This document shows, piece after piece, positions 16,473 to 25,560 of a DNA stretch of 43,153 nucleotides. Location: contig JAZRXC010000029.1 in NCBI GenBank assembly GCA_045600025.1, forward strand, positions 1-43,153, read 5' to 3'. The notes beneath the pieces were generated by a model. It was not told the DNA's origin, ran no database searches, and saw nothing but the letters and a program-made list of their open reading frames with translations. How positions within the stretch are numbered: the first letter of the stretch is position 1; each line of letters starts with the position of its first letter. The stretch comes from UBA3774 sp045600025. Lineage in GTDB: Bacteria; Bacillota; Clostridia; Lachnospirales; Lachnospiraceae. A program made the translations under genes and the position numbers.

Positions 16473-16778
16473 ATGACGAACAACAGAAATAGAGAGCAGA
16501 GCAAAATAGAGGTTGAAGAAACCGCAGTTAAACCAACGCCTGCATACCTAAAAGAGGACTATCCGTATCAGGCGGTTGGGGATGCAATTACGGACCTTGA
16601 CAGTATCGAGCAAGAAGGTGTTCTGTACGAGATTAAGTGCACTAAGTGTGAGATGAGTATCAGAACACAAGGGTGCAATATTAAGAGCACTTACGAGCGC
16701 CTGATGAACGGCAATGGCTGCATTGGCTGCGGAAACAAAGAATTAATTATTAAGAAAGTCAACTTAGAAGTGAATTAA
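16473..16778 (+). CDS. Small zinc-ribbon-like protein of unknown function
   Basis: A 101-residue hydrophilic protein. ATG 16473 has a good GAGGA site eight bases upstream; an earlier in-frame ATG at 16458 has none. The C-terminal half shows two Cys pairs, KCTKCEM and GCIGCGNK, about 30 residues apart, typical for a four-Cys zinc ribbon, with one more Cys between. No signal peptide or membrane helix is present. It sits between the acyltransferase and the initiating transferase genes with tight spacing (2 bp to the next), so it is probably expressed with them. I do not recognise its family. Confidence 0.7.
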   Translation: MTNNRNREQSKIEVEETAVKPTPAYLKEDYPYQAVGDAITDLDSIEQEGVLYEIKCTKCEMSIRTQGCNIKSTYERLMNGNGCIGCGNKELIIKKVNLEVN

Positions 16779-16780
16779 AG

Positions 16781-17428
16781 ATGCCTCAAAATACCGGCTA
16801 CAAAGGCATATATAACAGATTCATAAAGCGGTTGTTCGATTTATTATCTGCAGTGATTTTTGCAATAATACTGATTCCTGCATACCTGATTATTGCTGCA
16901 GTTATCTTAATCGAAGACGGCACACCTGTCTTTTACAGGCCGCAGCGCGGGGGATATCATGGACAGCCGTTCAGAATCATTAAGTTCAGGACCATGGTGA
17001 AGGATGCAGATAAGATCGGCGGAAGCACTACTGCACTGCATGATCCCCGCATCACCAAAGCGGGCAATGTCTTGCGGAGGACAAAACTGGATGAGATACC
17101 GCAGTTATTCAATATTATTGTCGGTAATATGAGCTTTATCGGACCGCGTCCGGAATTACTGCAGTATACAGGCAAGTATACAGAAGAGGAAAAGATCATC
17201 CTCGAAGTCAGGCCCGGCATTACTGATTACAGTTCAGTTGAGTTCATTAATCTGGATGAGATTGTAGGCAGTACTGATGCCGATGAAAACTACGAAAAAT
17301 TTGTGCTACACAGGAAGAATGAGCTAAGAATAAAATACGCAAAAGAAGTATCACTTTCTGTCGATATTAAATTGTTTTTCAAAACAGTACACAGAGTAAT
17401 CAAGAAAATATTTGATATTACCGAATAA
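16781..17428 (+). CDS. Initiating sugar-phosphate transferase (PglC/WcaJ-type, undecaprenyl-phosphate acceptor)
   Basis: It moves a sugar-1-phosphate from a UDP-sugar to undecaprenyl phosphate, starting the repeat unit. The 215-residue protein has the short PglC layout: one re-entrant membrane helix (about 16-41), then the catalytic domain with RPQRGG, IIKFRTM, the DEIPQL element, GPRPEL and RPGITDYSSVEF. The larger multi-helix N-terminal part of WbaP/WcaJ is absent. The substrate may be the UDP-diNAcBac-like or 4-keto sugar derived from the dehydratase, but that is inference. Confidence 0.93.
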   Translation: MPQNTGYKGIYNRFIKRLFDLLSAVIFAIILIPAYLIIAAVILIEDGTPVFYRPQRGGYHGQPFRIIKFRTMVKDADKIGGSTTALHDPRITKAGNVLRRTKLDEIPQLFNIIVGNMSFIGPRPELLQYTGKYTEEEKIILEVRPGITDYSSVEFINLDEIVGSTDADENYEKFVLHRKNELRIKYAKEVSLSVDIKLFFKTVHRVIKKIFDITE

Positions 17429-17448
17429 AAAGGAAATTAAGGTTTATC

Positions 17449-18393
17449 ATGGAATACATAACGCTGAAACATTCAGACCTGAAGGTCTCAAGGCTTTGTA
17501 TGGGGGGCTGCCCTATGGGTGGCTATGGTTGGGGTCACACCGAGCAGAAGGATTTCATCAAGGCTATACATACTGCCATAGATTGCGGTATCAATTTCTT
17601 TGATACTGCTGATACATACGGGCTTGGGCAATCGGAACTGACGCTTGCCAAAGGACTTGAAGGGCATAGAAACGGTGTTATCATCGAGTCAAAATTCGGC
17701 GTGAAAGTCGGAAATGGTCCTACTGTATATGATAATTCACCGGACTATATACGGACGGCACTCGAACAAACTCTTAAGCGCCTGAATACAACATGGGTGG
17801 ATATATACACAATCCATTATAGAGACGGAGTTACACCTATCGGAGATGTTGTTGATACCTTGCTCAGACTTAAGGATGAAGGAAAGATACGTTACTTTGG
17901 CCTGTCAAATATCAAAATGGAAGATATCGCTGAACTTATAGATTACAAGAATGAGTTTGTCAATATACAGGATGAATTCTCTTTGGCTTGCAGAAAAAAT
18001 GAGACTGCATTAAGGACTGCTACTGCGAAGCTTGACATTACTCCTATGACATGGGGAAGTCTCGGCCAGGGAATACTGACAGGTAAGTATCGTGAAGGAT
18101 GCAATTTTGCTCCCGATGATCGCAGAAGCAGAGAGGCATATGTGAATTTCCATGGTGAAAAGTTGATTCACAATTTGGAGATAGTTGAATGCTTGAAAGA
18201 TGTAGCGGCGCAGCATCAAGTGTCAATAGCAGCATGTGCTCTGCGATTTATCCTGGACTATGTACCGGAATCAGTGGCTTTAGCCGGAGTTAAGGATTCA
18301 AAGCAGATTTTATCTAATGCAGAAGTAATGGATTGGCGTCTTTCTGAAGAAGAAATAAGCGCTTTAGATGCCATATCCGGTGCTTATAAGTAA
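17449..18393 (+). CDS. Aldo/keto reductase
   Basis: NAD(P)H-dependent reductase with a (beta/alpha)8 barrel, 314 residues. The catalytic tetrad is visible: Asp in FFDTADTYG (near 48), Tyr of the same motif (near 53), Lys in IESKFG (near 78) and His in YTIHYRD (near 124). GLSN and a late coenzyme-binding GVKDSKQ also fit. Members reduce aldehydes or ketoses. Its place immediately before the split transketolase, inside a polysaccharide locus, suggests that it reduces a sugar intermediate made here. It could also be a general ketone reductase. Confidence 0.9.
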   Translation: MEYITLKHSDLKVSRLCMGGCPMGGYGWGHTEQKDFIKAIHTAIDCGINFFDTADTYGLGQSELTLAKGLEGHRNGVIIESKFGVKVGNGPTVYDNSPDYIRTALEQTLKRLNTTWVDIYTIHYRDGVTPIGDVVDTLLRLKDEGKIRYFGLSNIKMEDIAELIDYKNEFVNIQDEFSLACRKNETALRTATAKLDITPMTWGSLGQGILTGKYREGCNFAPDDRRSREAYVNFHGEKLIHNLEIVECLKDVAAQHQVSIAACALRFILDYVPESVALAGVKDSKQILSNAEVMDWRLSEEEISALDAISGAYK

Positions 18394-18415
18394 TATCGGT
18401 ATTATTGGGAGAAGC

Positions 18416-19417
18416 ATGGTGAACAGCAAGCAGCTTGCGTGGAAGATCAGAAGACATGGCATAGAGATGACGCACATATCAGGTGGTGCGCATATAGCCT
18501 CTATACTGTCCGTGGCGGATATTATGGCGGTGCTCTATACAGATGTTCTTAGGTATGATTCCCAAAATCCGGTTTGGGAGGAGAGGGACCGGTTTGTACT
18601 AAGTAAAGGCCATGCCGGAGCCGCCCTCTATGCAGCCCTTGCAGAAGAGGGCTTCTTTGACGTTACAGAATTGATGACGCACTATGCCGACGGAAGCAGA
18701 TTGTCAGGACATGTGTCTCATCATGTGCCTGGTGTTGATTTTTCAACAGGTTCATTGGGACATGGTCTGTCCGCTGCAGCGGGTATGGCCTATGCTGCCA
18801 AGAAGGATGGTAAGACATACCGTACATATGCTGTCCTCGGAGATGGCGAATGTGATGAGGGTTCGGTTTGGGAATCAGCCTTATTTGCGAACCATTTCAG
18901 ATTGAACAATCTCATAGCTGTTATTGACCACAATCGTATGCAGAGTCTTGACTTTAATGAGAACACATTGGAATTAGAGGATCTTGCATCAAAATGGGCT
19001 TCCTTCGGTTGGAATGTAATTGAGATAGACGGTCATAACCATGATGAGCTTAAAGATGCCTTTAAGAAGGCTGATAAGCTTATGTCGGATAGCGCACATA
19101 AGCCTACTGTGATCATAGCTGATACGGTTAAGGGAAAGGGTGTATCATTCATGCAGAATGATATCCTGTGGCACTATCGCTTCCCTCACGACGGTTGGGA
19201 ATATGACTGTGCAGTTAATGAGCTGTATGCAGCAAAGCCGGAAGGGATAGAGGATCCGTATACACCCGGAGGGATAGAGAATCCGGTACTGCCTGAAGAA
19301 CATGATGATATCCGCAATGACCACACTTATTCGTGTACATGGTCGCCGTCCTATCCTGAGAAGATGAGACGTGTTACTGCGCAGTCAGGAAGTGACGAAG
19401 AGGTTCATAAGGTATGA
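18416..19417 (+). CDS. Transketolase N-terminal subunit
   Basis: Thiamine-diphosphate-binding half of a split transketolase, 333 residues. ATG 18416 follows GGGAGAAGC, while an upstream in-frame start at 18368 would overlap the reductase gene and lacks a site. ThDP-domain features are SKGHAGAALYAAL, STGSLGHGLSAAAGMA and the cofactor motif GDGECDEGSVWE...NN (near 157-185). It overlaps the C-terminal subunit by four bases (ATGA). Split transketolases are common in Clostridia and in some polysaccharide and antibiotic clusters, where they move two-carbon ketol units. Confidence 0.93.
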   Translation: MVNSKQLAWKIRRHGIEMTHISGGAHIASILSVADIMAVLYTDVLRYDSQNPVWEERDRFVLSKGHAGAALYAALAEEGFFDVTELMTHYADGSRLSGHVSHHVPGVDFSTGSLGHGLSAAAGMAYAAKKDGKTYRTYAVLGDGECDEGSVWESALFANHFRLNNLIAVIDHNRMQSLDFNENTLELEDLASKWASFGWNVIEIDGHNHDELKDAFKKADKLMSDSAHKPTVIIADTVKGKGVSFMQNDILWHYRFPHDGWEYDCAVNELYAAKPEGIEDPYTPGGIENPVLPEEHDDIRNDHTYSCTWSPSYPEKMRRVTAQSGSDEEVHKV

Positions 19418-20331
19418 GAGATACATTTGTAAGAACGCTTATAGAGCTTGCAAAAGAGAATAAGAATATCGAACTCGTTACGGGAGATTTGGGATTTGGA
19501 GTGCTTAAGCCCTTCTGGGAGCAGTGCCCGGATCAGTTCACCAATGCCGGTATTGCTGAGCAGAACATGACCGCCATGGTGACAGGCATGGCACTGAGCG
19601 GAAAGAACGTATTCGCTTATTCGATAGGTAATTTCCCTACATTCAGATGTCTTGAGCAGATTAGAAATGACTGCGCTTATCACAATGCAAATGTGAAGAT
19701 TGTCTGCATCGGCGGTGGCTTTGTATACGGCAGTCTCGGTATGAGTCACCAGGCAACAGAGGATCTCGCCATCATGCGTGCACTGCCCGGAGTAGTTGTC
19801 ATGGCACCTGCCGATTCTGTGGAAGCAGAAGCATGCACGAGGGCGCTCGTTGAATATGAAGGAACGGCTTATCTCAGACTCGGAAGAGGCGGGGAGATGC
19901 GTATACACGATAAGATAGATAACTTCCGTATAGGCAAGGCAATCAAGGTCCGCGATGGTGAAAGGGTGGCAATCTTCTCAACAGGAGCAATCTATGACGA
20001 AGTGAACAAAACCTGCGACCTGCTGGCTGAGAAGAACATTCATCCTGCAGTTTACACATTCCCTACAGTGAAGCCAATAGACCGTGAAGTAATCGCAGAA
20101 TGCGCACAAAACTTTGACCTCATAGTCACCGTAGAAGAACACAATATCGTAGGCGGTTTCGGAAGCGCAGTATCAGAAGTGCTCTGCTCTGTCAGAGATA
20201 AAAAAGCGATCCAGTTGATGATCGGTCTGGGCGATGTATATGCAGAAAAGGTCGGCTCTCAGAAGTATCTGAGACAGCAATACGGGATAGACGCAGAGAC
20301 AATTGCAGCGAGAATAATTGAGGCTCTTTGA
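19414..20331 (+). CDS. Transketolase C-terminal subunit
   Basis: The pyrimidine-binding half of the split transketolase, 305 residues. The catalytic Glu is in NAGIAEQNMTAM (near 51). SHQATEDLAIMRALPG and the transketolase C-terminal domain (EEHNIVGGFGSAVSE) are clear. It is translationally coupled to the N-terminal subunit. Its stop codon overlaps the start of the next glycosyltransferase gene by one base, which puts the transketolase in the polysaccharide operon, not in a stand-alone pentose phosphate gene. Confidence 0.93.
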   Translation: MRDTFVRTLIELAKENKNIELVTGDLGFGVLKPFWEQCPDQFTNAGIAEQNMTAMVTGMALSGKNVFAYSIGNFPTFRCLEQIRNDCAYHNANVKIVCIGGGFVYGSLGMSHQATEDLAIMRALPGVVVMAPADSVEAEACTRALVEYEGTAYLRLGRGGEMRIHDKIDNFRIGKAIKVRDGERVAIFSTGAIYDEVNKTCDLLAEKNIHPAVYTFPTVKPIDREVIAECAQNFDLIVTVEEHNIVGGFGSAVSEVLCSVRDKKAIQLMIGLGDVYAEKVGSQKYLRQQYGIDAETIAARIIEAL

Positions 20332-21210
20332 TGAATAAACATGCGTATCTGATTATGGCGCATAGCAGGCCCAATCAGCTCAAAAAGCTTATAGGTCTTT
20401 TGGACGATGAGAGAAATGATATCTATGTTCATATAGACAAGAATGCCAAGATGTTTCCTGTCGATGAGTTTGATAACATATGCAAAAAGTCACACTTAAC
20501 AATAATAGAGCGCATTCCTGTATTATGGGGGGGGATATTCGCAGGTTCAAGCAACATATTGCCTTTTAAGAGCAGCAAAAGAGTGTGGGCCATACAAGTA
20601 TTATCATTTGATGTCCGGCATGGATTTGCCTATTAAAACACAAAATCAGATACATGAGTTTTTTGATTCATATGATTGTGAGTTTGTGGATATATCATCA
20701 GCGGAGTTGCCATACCACAGGAGATATACGCAAGCAGTTTACCCACTGCTAAAGCTTATAAGGTACAGACAGTCGAAGATTCTACGATGTATCAGTGAAG
20801 CTTTTGCAAGACTTCAACTAGCGGTAGGATATAACTATCAGAAAAAGCATAACACGAACAATTGGAAGTATGCTGATGGATGGACTTGGTGGTCAATCAC
20901 GGATGATATGGCAAGATATGTGATAGAGAAAGAACCGGAGGTTTATAACGTATTTAAGAATGCCAAAGCCCCAGATGAGTTTTTCGTACCAACACTTGCA
21001 TACAACTCTGGTTTTGCAGAAAAGATTTATTCTCATGAGAATCATGAGAAGGCTACGATGAGGATGATAGACTGGAAACGCGGTAAGCCATATACATACA
21101 GAAGCGAAGACTTTGATGAGTTAATTCAATCCCCATACATGTTCGCAAGGAAATTTGATGAGCAAGTTGATTATAGAATAATAGATATGATCACTAGTGT
21201 TTTGAAATGA
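20331..21210 (+). pseudogene. Core-2/I-branching-type glycosyltransferase (GT14-like), frameshifted at a G8 run
   Basis: Two overlapping frames encode one protein of about 292 residues. The first frame (from ATG 20331) gives KHAYLIMAHSRPNQLKKLI, IYVHIDKNAK and ERIPVLWGG, then becomes meaningless and stops at 20636. The second frame supplies YSQVQATYCLLRAAKECG and LMSGMDLPIKTQNQIHEFFD, the expected continuation of the family (PF02485), and ends at 21210. The switch is exactly at the eight-G run 20527-20534; seven G would join the frames. Either the gene is in a phase-OFF state, is truly broken, or the run was miscounted in sequencing. The start overlaps the transketolase stop. Confidence 0.85.
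20527..20534 (+). repeat. Homopolymer G8, site of the glycosyltransferase frameshift
   Basis: Eight G replace the seven needed for a continuous reading frame (TTA TGG GGG GGA TAT). A run of this length is a typical slipped-strand mutation site. Confidence 0.92.
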
Positions 21211-22322
21211 AAAAAATACTGATTATAGCCAACGAATGGACGACGATAGTCCATTTTCGTTTGGAGATTATTGAAAGCTTAATAAAGGCCGGATACCATG
21301 TGATTGGTGCATTGCCGGTCTGTGAGCAAGCAGATATCATCAGAGAAACCGGATGCGAATTAGTTAATCTTGATGTTGCAAGGCATGGTAAGAATCCATT
21401 TAAGGATTTTGCGATGATGAAGCAGTGCAGGGCGATTATCGGACGGTATAAGCCGGATGTTGTAGTGACATATACGATTAAGCCAAACGTGTATGGCAGT
21501 TATGCCTGCAGGCTGACAAAGACACCTTACATTAATAACATTACTGGTATTGGAACAATCCTGCAGAAAAAATCAGCATTGTCGTTATTGATGATGAAAA
21601 TGATGAAGCTCGCATTTAAAAAATCGAGTTGTGTGTTCTTCCAGAATACTGACAACTATGAAAGATTTTTAAAAGAGGGTGTAATCAATAAGAAGACGAA
21701 TGTTGATTTTCTTCCCGGATCAGGTGTGAACCTTGATAAGTTTGCTCTTGCTCCGATGAAGAATGATGACATAGTAAAGTTTATCATAGTATCACGTGCG
21801 AGACACGATAAAGGATATGCAGAGTATTTTGATGCGGCTGAGAAGATAAAAGAAAAGTATCCGAATACAGAATTTCATGTTGTGGGATGGTATGAGGACG
21901 ATGACCTTCGCGAGAGACTTGATTTTCTGACAGAACGTGGGATTATTACCTATCATGGCTCATTGTCGCAGACGGAAGTTCATCAGAAGATTGCAGAGTG
22001 CTCTTGCCTGATTCATCCTTCGTATCATGAGGGTATGGCTAATGTTATACTTGAAGCTGCGGCAACAGGAAGACCGGTTTTAGCAAGTAACATATGCGGG
22101 TGCAAAGAGGCGATAGAAGATGGACGGTCAGGATTACTTTTTGATGCCGGCTCAACAGAATCACTTGTTGAAGCTATAGAGAGATTCCTGAAATTGTCGG
22201 CGGATGAACGGATTCAGATGGGACTTGCGGGACGGCGCAAGATGGAATACGAATATGACAGGAGTATCGTCGCAGAAAAGCTGATAAAACAAATAAAAGC
22301 TATTGATAACAATGCATTGTGA
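21207..22322 (+). CDS. Glycosyltransferase, GT4 family
   Basis: A 371-residue GT-B fold enzyme. The N-terminal half (MKKILIIANEWTTIVHFRLE, YTIKPNVYGSYA, NITGIG) is of the Glyco_trans_4_2/CapM-like type. The C-terminal half has the nucleotide-sugar motif HEGMANVILEAAATGRPVLA with the EX7E pair (near 275-283). It retains anomeric configuration. It overlaps the end of the previous glycosyltransferase by four bases. Donor sugar is unknown, but related enzymes in such loci add GalNAc or other HexNAc. Confidence 0.93.
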   Translation: MKKILIIANEWTTIVHFRLEIIESLIKAGYHVIGALPVCEQADIIRETGCELVNLDVARHGKNPFKDFAMMKQCRAIIGRYKPDVVVTYTIKPNVYGSYACRLTKTPYINNITGIGTILQKKSALSLLMMKMMKLAFKKSSCVFFQNTDNYERFLKEGVINKKTNVDFLPGSGVNLDKFALAPMKNDDIVKFIIVSRARHDKGYAEYFDAAEKIKEKYPNTEFHVVGWYEDDDLRERLDFLTERGIITYHGSLSQTEVHQKIAECSCLIHPSYHEGMANVILEAAATGRPVLASNICGCKEAIEDGRSGLLFDAGSTESLVEAIERFLKLSADERIQMGLAGRRKMEYEYDRSIVAEKLIKQIKAIDNNAL

Positions 22323-22352
22323 TATTTAAGTGCAAAGAAGGTTAAAGCAGTA

Positions 22353-23672
22353 ATGTCTATCTGTGAGAAATTAGTTGAGAAAAAAGAAAAGCTTGCCCTG
22401 GTTGGTCTCGGTTATGTCGGTATGCCGATTGCGGTTGAATTTGCAAAGCATGTTGATGTCATCGGTTTTGATATCAATAAGGCGAAGATAGAAGCATATA
22501 AAAACGGCACGGATCCGACTCTTGAAGTGGGCGATGAGGCGATTAAGGCATCTTCTGTTGAGTGGACATCAGATGAGACAAAACTACGAGAAGCAAAGTT
22601 CATCATAGTTGCAGTTCCCACTCCTGTGAATGACGATACAACACCGGACCTATCACCTGTGATTGGTTCAAGCGAGATTGTCGGACGCAATCTTACACCC
22701 GGCAGCATAGTAGTTTATGAGTCAACAGTATATCCCGGAGTTACGGAAGAAATCTGTGTTCCTATATTGGAGAAGGAATCAGGATTAAAGTGCGGTGTGG
22801 ATTTTAAGGTCGGTTATAGCCCTGAGCGTATCAATCCCGGTGATAAAGTCCATAGACTTACTACTATCAAGAAGATTGTATCCGGAATGGATACAGAGTC
22901 TCTGGAAGAGATAGCAGCAGTATATTCATTAGTAGTTGAAGCAGGAGTTCACAAGGCTTCCTGCATCAAGGTCGCTGAAGCTGCAAAGGTTATTGAGAAC
23001 AGTCAGCGTGATATCAATATTGCATTCATGAACGAGCTCTCTATTATCTTCAATAAGATGGGTATAGACACTCTTGAAGTCCTTGAGGCAGCGGGCACGA
23101 AGTGGAACTTTCTTCCCTTCAGACCTGGTCTTGTAGGTGGACATTGCATAGGTATTGATCCTTACTATCTGACCTACAGAGCTGAGCAATTTGGCTATCA
23201 CAGTCAGGTTATCCTGTCCGGTCGTCGCATCAATGATGGTATGGGCAAGTATGTTGCAGAGCAGACCGTTAAGCAGCTGCTTGCGGCAGATAAGCCTGTC
23301 AAGAGCGCGCGTGTAGGCTGCCTTGGTATCACATTCAAGGAAGATTGTCCTGATACACGCAACAGTAAGGTGAATGACATCCTGAAGGAGCTTAGAGAGT
23401 ATGGCATCAATCCCATCGTATGTGATCCTGTTGCGGATGTTCCTGATGCGAAAAAATTCTATGGAGTTGACCTGGTAGGACTTGATGAATTTAAAGACCT
23501 GGATTGTCTGATCATCGCCGTAGCTCATAAGGAGTTCAAAGCTCTGTCAACGGATGATATAGCTGCCATGTTCAAGGATGAACCGAACGAGAGGAAAGTC
23601 ATCGTGGATGTGAAGGGCGTAAGAGATAAGGACGAGTTAAAGAGTCTTGGATATAGATACTGGAGATTGTGA
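22353..23672 (+). CDS. UDP-N-acetylhexosamine 6-dehydrogenase (TviB/WbpO-like)
   Basis: It oxidises C6 of a UDP-HexNAc to the uronic acid with two NAD+. The 439-residue protein has the N-terminal Rossmann motif LALVGLGYVGMPIAVEF (near 14-30), VAVPTPV, the central domain with KVAEAAKVIENSQRDINIA and the catalytic Cys in GGHCIGIDPYYL (near 264). The form of these motifs is that of the UDP-GlcNAc/GalNAc group (Vi antigen TviB, Pseudomonas WbpO), not UDP-glucose dehydrogenase. The following epimerase supports this. Substrate remains an inference. Confidence 0.9.
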   Translation: MSICEKLVEKKEKLALVGLGYVGMPIAVEFAKHVDVIGFDINKAKIEAYKNGTDPTLEVGDEAIKASSVEWTSDETKLREAKFIIVAVPTPVNDDTTPDLSPVIGSSEIVGRNLTPGSIVVYESTVYPGVTEEICVPILEKESGLKCGVDFKVGYSPERINPGDKVHRLTTIKKIVSGMDTESLEEIAAVYSLVVEAGVHKASCIKVAEAAKVIENSQRDINIAFMNELSIIFNKMGIDTLEVLEAAGTKWNFLPFRPGLVGGHCIGIDPYYLTYRAEQFGYHSQVILSGRRINDGMGKYVAEQTVKQLLAADKPVKSARVGCLGITFKEDCPDTRNSKVNDILKELREYGINPIVCDPVADVPDAKKFYGVDLVGLDEFKDLDCLIIAVAHKEFKALSTDDIAAMFKDEPNERKVIVDVKGVRDKDELKSLGYRYWRL

Positions 23673-24646
23673 TGGGATATTCTGATATTAGCTTTCCGAA
23701 GGATAGTGTATTTCTTGTAACAGGTGGAGCGGGTTTTATAGGCTCTAACCTGTGTGAAGCTGTGCTGAAGCTTGGTTATAAGGTACGCTGTCTGGATGAT
23801 CTGTCTACAGGTAAACAAGAGAATATAAATCTTTTCTTGGATAACCCGAATTATGAATTCATCAAGGGTGATGTTAAAGATTTTGATACCTGCATGAAAG
23901 CTTGTGACGGAGTTGATTATGTTATGCATGAAGCTGCCTGGGGTAGCGTACCGAGATCTATTGAGATGCCGCTTTTTTACTGTGCGAACAATATCCAGGG
24001 CACTGTGAATATGCTTGAAGCAGCCAGGCAGTGCCATGTGAAGACTTTTGTATATGCATCCAGTTCTTCCGTATATGGTGATGAACCAAATCTGCCCAAG
24101 ACCGAGGGCATAGAAGGCAACCTGCTCTCACCTTATGCACTCACGAAGCGTGCGGATGAAGAGTGGGCAAGGCAGTATACAAGGCACTATGGCCTTAAGA
24201 CTGTAGGACTGCGGTACTTTAATGTATTCGGCAGACGTCAGGATCCAAATGGTGCATATGCAGCGGTAATACCGAAGTTTATCAAGCAGTTACTGGCTGA
24301 CGAGCGCCCTACTATCAACGGCGATGGTAAGCAGAGCAGAGACTTTACATACATAGAGAATGTTATAGAAGCAAATCTCAAAGCATGTCTTGCTTCCGAC
24401 GAAGCATCAGGAGAAACTTTCAATATAGCTTACGGCGGAAGAGAATACCTGATTGATATATATCATACACTCACACAGGCACTCGGCAAGGACATTGATC
24501 CAATATTCGGTCCCGACAGACCCGGCGACATCAAGCATAGTAATGCCGATATCACCAAGGCAAAAAAGTTACTTGATTACAATCCCGAGTATGACTTTGC
24601 AAGAGGCTTGAATGAGGCGATTGAGTGGTATAGGGAGAATCTGTAA
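23669..24646 (+). CDS. UDP-HexNAc(A) 4-epimerase (TviC/WbpP-like SDR)
   Basis: A 325-residue extended short-chain dehydrogenase that inverts C4 of a UDP-sugar. It shows TGGAGFIGSNL (near 17), DDLSTGKQENI, HEAAWGSVPRS, YASSSSVYGDEP and the YALTK catalytic Tyr/Lys (near 156-160). The whole pattern resembles WbpP/TviC, which act on GlcNAc/GalNAc forms and pair with the WbpO/TviB dehydrogenase. It overlaps the dehydrogenase gene by four bases. Together they would make UDP-GalNAc-uronic acid. A UDP-glucuronate epimerase is the alternative. Confidence 0.9.
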   Translation: MMGYSDISFPKDSVFLVTGGAGFIGSNLCEAVLKLGYKVRCLDDLSTGKQENINLFLDNPNYEFIKGDVKDFDTCMKACDGVDYVMHEAAWGSVPRSIEMPLFYCANNIQGTVNMLEAARQCHVKTFVYASSSSVYGDEPNLPKTEGIEGNLLSPYALTKRADEEWARQYTRHYGLKTVGLRYFNVFGRRQDPNGAYAAVIPKFIKQLLADERPTINGDGKQSRDFTYIENVIEANLKACLASDEASGETFNIAYGGREYLIDIYHTLTQALGKDIDPIFGPDRPGDIKHSNADITKAKKLLDYNPEYDFARGLNEAIEWYRENL

Positions 24647-25560
24647 TGCCGGACAGACATCTTGATGCAATTGATTACAAGAAAATATTTAGAAATAGAG
24701 AAAAAAGACTGCACCTGATAAGTAAGTTGCGTTTTATACCTACAGTGCCTTATTTGAAGCTTGTATACAGGATTAAGACAGGACAAAAACTTCATCTCGA
24801 TAATCCGGTATTATTTGCGGAGAAGCTGAATTGGTTAAAACTGCATGACATGCATCCGGAGTATACTAACTATACGGATAAAGCTTATATGAAGGGGTAT
24901 ATTGCTTCAAAGTATGGTGCTCAATATGTTATTCCATGCCTTGGAATATTTAATAGTTTTGAAGAAATAGATTTTGATAAATTGCCTGATAGCTTTGTCA
25001 TGAAATGCACTCATGATTCAGCCAGTGTTAAGATAATAAAAGACAAAAATGAGATTAATCTCGCAGAACTGAAAAAGTTTTATAACAATAGACTTCGAAT
25101 CAATAGCTATTATATAGGTCGTGAGTATCCTTACAAGGAGGTCCCTCCGAGAATAATCATCGAGAAATATATACCATGTGAGGATGGTTCAAATATCACA
25201 GACCTTAAGATAATGTGTTTTAATGGAAAGGTTAAGGCTTTCTATTTTATCTCAGGTAAAGGGATAAGTGACAATGAGTTTTTGACTTGGTTCGATGAGA
25301 ATAAAAATAGAATAGATGTGATTGATAGAACAGGTGAACTTGTTGATGAGCATATTCAGATGCCTAAGAAAATTGACGAGATGTTTAAGATGGCGGAAGA
25401 ACTCTCTGCGGGCATCAGGTTTGTTCGGGTTGATTTCTTTGTAAACAAAGATGATTTTTATTTTGCTGAAATGACATTCTACAATAATGGGGGCTTTGTT
25501 TTGTTAAAGCCTGACAAGTGGGAGCATTATTTTGGAGATTTAATCAGTACTGAAGAATGA
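24646..25560 (+). CDS. TupA-like ATP-grasp protein (first copy)
   Basis: A 304-residue member of the TupA-like ATP-grasp family, often annotated as glycosyltransferase. Typical pieces are FAEKLNWLKLHD, YTDKAYMKGYI, LPDSFVMKCTHDSASVKII, IIIEKYIPCEDG, LKIMCFNGKVKAFYF and VRVDFFVNKDDFYFAEMTFY, where acidic residues would bind Mg-ATP. TupA is linked to teichuronopeptide in alkaliphilic Bacillus, where it is thought to form amide bonds. Start ATG overlaps the previous stop by one base. A second, divergent copy lies at 28631-29557. Exact substrate is unknown. Confidence 0.87.
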   Translation: MPDRHLDAIDYKKIFRNREKRLHLISKLRFIPTVPYLKLVYRIKTGQKLHLDNPVLFAEKLNWLKLHDMHPEYTNYTDKAYMKGYIASKYGAQYVIPCLGIFNSFEEIDFDKLPDSFVMKCTHDSASVKIIKDKNEINLAELKKFYNNRLRINSYYIGREYPYKEVPPRIIIEKYIPCEDGSNITDLKIMCFNGKVKAFYFISGKGISDNEFLTWFDENKNRIDVIDRTGELVDEHIQMPKKIDEMFKMAEELSAGIRFVRVDFFVNKDDFYFAEMTFYNNGGFVLLKPDKWEHYFGDLISTEE

